A stretch of 64,000 bases of DNA, taken from positions 1 through 64,000 of the forward strand of contig JACCTH010000055.1 of NCBI GenBank assembly GCA_013812505.1, given 5' to 3'. The notes beneath the pieces were generated by a model that saw only the letters and a list, made by a program, of their open reading frames with translations, did not search any database and had not been told where the DNA came from. Every line of letters begins with the position of its first letter. Within the stretch, counting starts at the first letter, position 1. The stretch comes from Acidimicrobiia bacterium (GTDB taxonomy: Bacteria > Actinomycetota > Acidimicrobiia > Spongiisociales > ZC4RG35). Shown here piece by piece: positions 60,506 through 64,000 of this stretch. Made by a program: the position numbers and the translations under genes.

Positions 60506-61473
60506 TCGTCGATGCGGCCCTCTATACCGATGGCCGCCGCCGGCCCGAGCCCTTCGAGCTGACAACTGCGCTAGAGCAATGCGCAGGCAAGGAGACGTTC
60601 GCGTGGATCGGGCTTTACGAGCCGACGGAAGAAGAATTCGACGCGACTCGACTTGAGTTCAATCTGCACGAGCTGGCGGTCGAGGACGCAATCCACGCCC
60701 ATCAGCGGCCCAAGCTCGACGTCTACGAAGACACGCTGTTCTTGGTTCTCAAGCCTGCTCGGTATGTCGATCCGATCGAGGTGATCGAGCTCGGCGAGAT
60801 ACTTCTCTTTGTCGACAAGCGCTTCGTGGTCGCGGTCCGACATGGTGACGCCTCGAAGCTGGTTGAGGTCCGCAAGCAACTCGAAGCCGACCCTGAGGAA
60901 TTAGCGCGTGGGCCGAGTGCCGTTCTCTTCAAAATCATCGATCACGTGGTCGACGACTACATCGAGGTCCTCGATGGTTTGGATTCGGATATAAGGGAGC
61001 TGGAAAGCACAGTCTTCTCCGACTCCTCCTCGACTCCAACGGAACGGATCTACAAACTCAAGCGCGAGGTCCTGCAGTTCCTCGCCGCGACTGGTCCCCT
61101 CGAGGAACCGCTCTCCCGGCTTAGTCGTGTCAACTTTTCCGCTATCAACCCCGAGCTCAAGAGGTACTTTGCCGACGTTCATGACCATCTGGTGAAGGTG
61201 ATCGAGCGTATAAGCGCCTATCGGGATCTTCTCACCTCGATTCTCGACGCCAATCTCACCCAGGTAACCGTCCGCCAGAACAACGACATGCGGAAGATCT
61301 CGGCTTACGTAGCGATCGCCGCCGTGCCGACGATGCTGGCCGGGATTTGGGGGATGAACTTCACCCATATGCCGGAGATCGACGAGGTCTGGGGCTATCC
61401 GGCGGTCCTGGCGTTGATGGTGGGGGCCTGTCTCATCCTGTACCGCAAGTTCAAACAGAGCGGATGGCTCTAA
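60502..61473 (+). CDS. corA: CorA-family magnesium/divalent cation transporter
   Basis: 323 residues from GTG 60502, which overlaps the previous stop codon. The cytoplasmic funnel has WIGLYEPTEEEFDATRLEFNLHELAVEDAIHAHQRPKLDVYED; the long stalk helix leads to LTQVTVRQNNDMRKISAYVAIAAVPTMLAGIWGMNFTHMPE, with the CorA selectivity motif GMN, and a second helix ends LYRKFKQSGWL. Pentameric channel for Mg2+ or Co2+. A GAGTC-ATA-GACTC palindrome lies in the 21-bp gap before the glutamine synthetase gene. Confidence 0.94.
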   Translation: MIVDAALYTDGRRRPEPFELTTALEQCAGKETFAWIGLYEPTEEEFDATRLEFNLHELAVEDAIHAHQRPKLDVYEDTLFLVLKPARYVDPIEVIELGEILLFVDKRFVVAVRHGDASKLVEVRKQLEADPEELARGPSAVLFKIIDHVVDDYIEVLDGLDSDIRELESTVFSDSSSTPTERIYKLKREVLQFLAATGPLEEPLSRLSRVNFSAINPELKRYFADVHDHLVKVIERISAYRDLLTSILDANLTQVTVRQNNDMRKISAYVAIAAVPTMLAGIWGMNFTHMPEIDEVWGYPAVLALMVGACLILYRKFKQSGWL

Positions 61474-61494
61474 CCCGAGTCATAGACTCAAACC

Positions 61495-62820
61495 GTGAAC
61501 AAGCAGGCCGAATACGTGCTGCGGACGGTCGAGGAGCGTGGGATTCGTTTCATCCGGCTCTGGTTCACCGACGTGCAGGGTTTCCTCAAGTCGGTTTCGA
61601 TCAGCCCGACGGAGCTCGAAGTTGCCTTTGAGGAAGGCATGACCTTCGACGGCTCGGCCATCGACGGCTATGCCCGGGTGCAGGAAGCCGACATGCTCGC
61701 CCGCCCTGATCCCTCGTCTTTCCAGATTCTCCCCTGGCGACCTGACCAGCAGGTAGCTCGCATGTTCTGCGACATCGTCACCCCCGACGGCGCCCCCTTC
61801 GAAGGGGACCCGCGAGGAGTCCTCAAACGAAACCTCGAAGCGGCCGCCGACCTCGGCTACACCTTCTATGTCGCCCCCGAGCTCGAATACTTCTATTTCG
61901 AGGACTCCGGCCCGAACCCTCAGGTCCTCGACCGCGGCGGCTATTTCGACCTGACTCCGCTCGACAACGCCCAGGAGTACCGGCGCAAGACGATCAACGC
62001 CTTGGAGATGATGGGAATCCCGGTTGAGCACTCCCATCATGAGGTGGCGCCGAGCCAGCACGAGATCATCGTCCGTTACACCGACGCACTGACGATGGCC
62101 GACAACATCATGACTTTCCGCCTCACGGTGAAAGAGGTGGCGATGGAACACGGCATCTATGCGACGTTCATGCCCAAACCGCTCGAGGACTTCGATGGCT
62201 CAGGGATGCACCTCCATCTTTCCCTTTTCGAGGGCGACAAGAACGCCTTCTTCGAGCTGGGCTCGGACAACGGATTGTCCAAAGTGGGGCAGCAGTTCGT
62301 GGCCGGGCTACTCACCCACGCCGCCGAGATCACCGCCGTCACCAACCAATGGGTCAACTCGTACAAGCGATTGGTGGCAGGTTTCGATGCACCCATTTGG
62401 ATCTCCTGGGCCCGCAACAATCAGTCGGCTTTGGTGCGGGTGCCACTGGCCAAGAAGGGCAAGTCGTCGAGCGTCCGGGTCGAGTATCGGTCACCCGATG
62501 CATCGGCTAACCCTTACCTGGCGCTTTCGGCTGTGCTGGCCGCGGGGATGGCCGGAATCCGCAACGGTTACGAGCTCCCGCCCGAGGTGCAGGACGACGT
62601 CCATCGTTTAACCGCCTCCGAGCGAGCCGCTTCCGGCATCGCCCGGCTGCCCGAGACGCTGGCCGATGCCCTCGATCGAATGGAGCGCTCGGAGTTGATG
62701 GCCGAAGCCCTGGGGGAGCATGTCTTCTCGTGGTTCCTACGAAATAAGCGCAAGGAGTGGGATCGCTATCAGCACCACGTCACTCGATTCGAGCTCGAAA
62801 CCTACCTCCCCATCCTCTGA
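61495..62820 (+). CDS. glnA: Glutamine synthetase type I (GlnA2-like)
   Basis: Catalyses ATP-dependent glutamine formation from glutamate and ammonium. 441 residues from GTG 61495. Beta-grasp domain IRFIRLWFTDVQGFLKSVSI; catalytic segments GMTFDGSAIDGYARVQEADM, APELEYFYFE, HHEVAPSQHEIIVRYTDAL, GSGMHLHLSLF, NSYKRLVAGFDAP and VEYRSPDASANPYLALSA. The short length and lack of the NLYDLPP adenylylation site (here NGYELPPE) match GSI-alpha/GlnA2 rather than adenylylated GlnA1. The next gene, 10 bp downstream, is a GlnR-like regulator, as in several actinobacterial glnA2 loci. Confidence 0.95.
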   Translation: MNKQAEYVLRTVEERGIRFIRLWFTDVQGFLKSVSISPTELEVAFEEGMTFDGSAIDGYARVQEADMLARPDPSSFQILPWRPDQQVARMFCDIVTPDGAPFEGDPRGVLKRNLEAAADLGYTFYVAPELEYFYFEDSGPNPQVLDRGGYFDLTPLDNAQEYRRKTINALEMMGIPVEHSHHEVAPSQHEIIVRYTDALTMADNIMTFRLTVKEVAMEHGIYATFMPKPLEDFDGSGMHLHLSLFEGDKNAFFELGSDNGLSKVGQQFVAGLLTHAAEITAVTNQWVNSYKRLVAGFDAPIWISWARNNQSALVRVPLAKKGKSSSVRVEYRSPDASANPYLALSAVLAAGMAGIRNGYELPPEVQDDVHRLTASERAASGIARLPETLADALDRMERSELMAEALGEHVFSWFLRNKRKEWDRYQHHVTRFELETYLPIL

Positions 62821-62830
62821 GCGCACCCAG

Positions 62831-63442
62831 GTGGCGTTGTTCGCCCCGGATGCGTCGGAGGAGTTGCTTGCCCTGTTCGAGCAGCTGAGCGCATTGGCGG
62901 TGCACGATCTCTCCCTCGACTTCCCAGTTGAGGCCTCGGCACTAGTCGTTGACCTCGGCGATGAGCCCCGGCGCCGGTTACGGGCGATTGAAAGCAGTGA
63001 GGCTTTGCTGCCGGTCCTCGTGATTGCCGCCAAGGAACACGCGCCGTTGCTCACTACCGCGGTCGGGGTCTCCGACTTCTTGATACTTCCAGCCTCTGCC
63101 GAGGAGTTGTATTTGCGGGTGCGGCGGCTTACTCACGCGGCCGGCAACGATGAGGTTCATCATTTCAAGGACCTCGAGCTCAACCTCCTCACCTATCAAG
63201 CCACGCTGGGAACGACGCCACTCGACCTCACTTACATGGAGTATGAGTTGCTCCGCTTCTTCGTCGAACATCCGCATCGGGTTTGGAGCCGCGAGCAATT
63301 GCTCTCCAAGGTGTGGGGTTACGAGTACTACGGCGGCGCCCGCACCGTCGATGTCCATGTCCGCCGCCTCCGAGCCAAGCTGGGCGAGCACCGCGCGTCC
63401 TGGATCACCACCGTCCGCTCGGTCGGCTACCGCTTCGGATAG
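62831..63442 (+). CDS. glnR: GlnR-like OmpR-family nitrogen regulator
   Basis: About 203 residues from GTG 62831, 10 bp after glnA. The C-terminal winged helix (LDLTYMEYELLRFFVEHPHRVWSREQLLSKVWGYEYYGGARTVDVHVRRLRAKLGE) is highly characteristic of GlnR. The N-terminal receiver is degenerate: a VVDLGD segment is present, but the usual acidic pocket and TKPF-type Lys are not, in line with GlnR acting as an orphan regulator without a kinase. No kinase is adjacent. It should bind the GlnR box upstream of amtB at 3943-3980. An alternative start at 62720 lies within glnA and is rejected. Confidence 0.86.
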   Translation: MALFAPDASEELLALFEQLSALAVHDLSLDFPVEASALVVDLGDEPRRRLRAIESSEALLPVLVIAAKEHAPLLTTAVGVSDFLILPASAEELYLRVRRLTHAAGNDEVHHFKDLELNLLTYQATLGTTPLDLTYMEYELLRFFVEHPHRVWSREQLLSKVWGYEYYGGARTVDVHVRRLRAKLGEHRASWITTVRSVGYRFG

Positions 63443-63453
63443 ACCACCACCAC

Positions 63454-63508
63454 CCAAACCTAAGGTTCGCGTGGTGGTATAGCAACCATAATCGCCTTAA
63501 GAAACGGG
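63454..63508 (+). repeat. Dispersed palindromic repeat, copy E
   Basis: Left arm CCTAAGGTTCGCG, core GTGGTGGTATAGCAACCAT, right arm AATCGCCTTAAG. It starts 11 bases after the glnR stop and ends three bases before the convergent aldehyde dehydrogenase stop. Same relative orientation as copies A and C. Confidence 0.88.
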
Positions 63509-63511
63509 GAG

Positions 63512-64000
63512 CTAGCCGAAGGTGATGCCCTGGGCTAGCGGGAGGTCGTCGCCCCAGTTGATGGTGTTGGTCTGGCGGCGCATGTAGGTCTTCCAGGCAT
63601 CGGAGCCTGCCTCGCGGCCGCCGCCGGTCTCCTTCTCGCCACCAAACGCCCCGCCGATCTCGGCGCCGGAAGTGCCGATGTTGACGTTGGCGATCCCGCA
63701 ATCCGAGCCAGTCGCCGACAAGAAGCGCTCCGCCGAACGAAGCGAATCGGTGAAGATCGCCGAGCTCAACCCCTGCCGGACCCCGTTCTGGATCGCGATC
63801 GCATCTTCGAGGTCATCGGCTTCGAGCACATAGAGGATGGGCGCAAACGTCTCTTCCTGGACGATGTCTGCTTTCGGGTCGATCCTGACGATGGTGGGTT
63901 CGACGAAGTTCCCCGCCTGGTCGAGCACCTCGCCGCCGGTGACGACAGTTCCGCCCTGCTCTTTGGCCGTCACGATGGCAGCGAGCATATCCTTCACGGC
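63512..64000 (-). CDS. ALDH7-type aldehyde dehydrogenase, C-terminal part (cut by window edge)
   Basis: The last 162 codons of an aldehyde dehydrogenase; the frame is open to the right edge. [20 protein letters not shown] is the ALDH consensus. [47 protein letters not shown] and the final [10 protein letters not shown] are diagnostic of the ALDH7 (antiquitin/AmaB) group, the alpha-aminoadipic-semialdehyde (piperideine-6-carboxylate) dehydrogenases of lysine degradation. The catalytic Cys lies outside the window. It is convergent with glnR across repeat copy E. Confidence 0.9.
   Translation of the reverse strand, partial: AVKDMLAAIVTAKEQGGTVVTGGEVLDQAGNFVEPTIVRIDPKADIVQEETFAPILYVLEADDLEDAIAIQNGVRQGLSSAIFTDSLRSAERFLSATGSDCGIANVNIGTSGAEIGGAFGGEKETGGGREAGSDAWKTYMRRQTNTINWGDDLPLAQGITFG

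Overview
The window is a gene-dense, high-GC chromosomal segment from an actinobacterium. The best guess is an uncultured, Acidimicrobiia-like lineage. The signs are a dnaK-grpE-dnaJ-hspR operon, a GlnR-type nitrogen regulator with a GlnR-box operator, a PHO box made of 11-nt direct repeats, Thr-rich lipoprotein linkers, and many GTG/TTG starts with 1-40 bp gene overlaps. No rRNA, tRNA, CRISPR array, prophage or intact insertion sequence was seen. The left edge cuts glnD (C-terminus) and the right edge cuts an aldehyde dehydrogenase (N-terminus).

Layout. 1-4.2 kb: amtB-glnK-glnD nitrogen operon with a four-site GlnR box. 4.2-6.1 kb: GNAT acetyltransferase, solitary DNA methyltransferase and a small monooxygenase-like protein. 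6.1-12.4 kb: Lon divergent from the DnaK/GrpE/DnaJ/HspR operon. 12.4-19.3 kb: small lipoprotein, kynureninase, an orphan antitoxin, ClpB and an SPFH gene interrupted by an in-frame TGA. 19.3-24.5 kb: putative ethanolamine/amine utilisation cluster (aldehyde dehydrogenase, SDR, glutamine-synthetase-like ligase, ethanolamine-type permease). 24.5-27.9 kb: three tandem paralogous membrane proteins with sensor-like tails. 28-34.5 kb: MscL, PadR, an NfeD fusion, slipin, a DUF559 protein, a DMT exporter and an M20 amidohydrolase. 34.5-41.4 kb: AapJQMP-type amino-acid ABC transporter followed by CapA-like and beta-propeller surface proteins. 41.4-44.3 kb: ECF sigma factor with a membrane partner, then dxs. 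44.4-46.9 kb: second polar amino-acid ABC transporter. 47.6-56.2 kb: complete phosphate regulon (pstSCAB, phoU, response regulator, kinase) plus ppk. 56.3-61.5 kb: TetR, a frameshifted KAS III gene, a PlsC-like acyltransferase, DUF1295 and CorA. 61.5-64 kb: GlnA2-like glutamine synthetase, GlnR-like regulator and a partial ALDH7.

Nitrogen is the unifying theme. Ammonium uptake and PII sensing (left end), two amino-acid ABC systems, an amine-ligating GS-like cluster, and glutamine synthetase plus GlnR (right end) could form one regulon. Phosphate uptake, signalling and polyphosphate storage form the second block, and heat-shock proteostasis (Lon, DnaK system, ClpB) the third.

The most interesting non-coding signals are: a five-copy palindromic repeat family placed right after stop codons; a mirrored 4 x 20-bp array with an exact 30-bp period upstream of amtB; a perfect 20-bp palindrome at the GNAT/methyltransferase divergence; hairpins between each of three binding-protein genes and its permease; and a TACGCARGAATGG-like motif recurring in divergent promoter regions. 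Several genes carry single lesions (frameshifts at 25837 and 57790, an in-frame TGA at 18569, multiple lesions at 47.0-47.7 kb). These may be real decay or draft-assembly errors.
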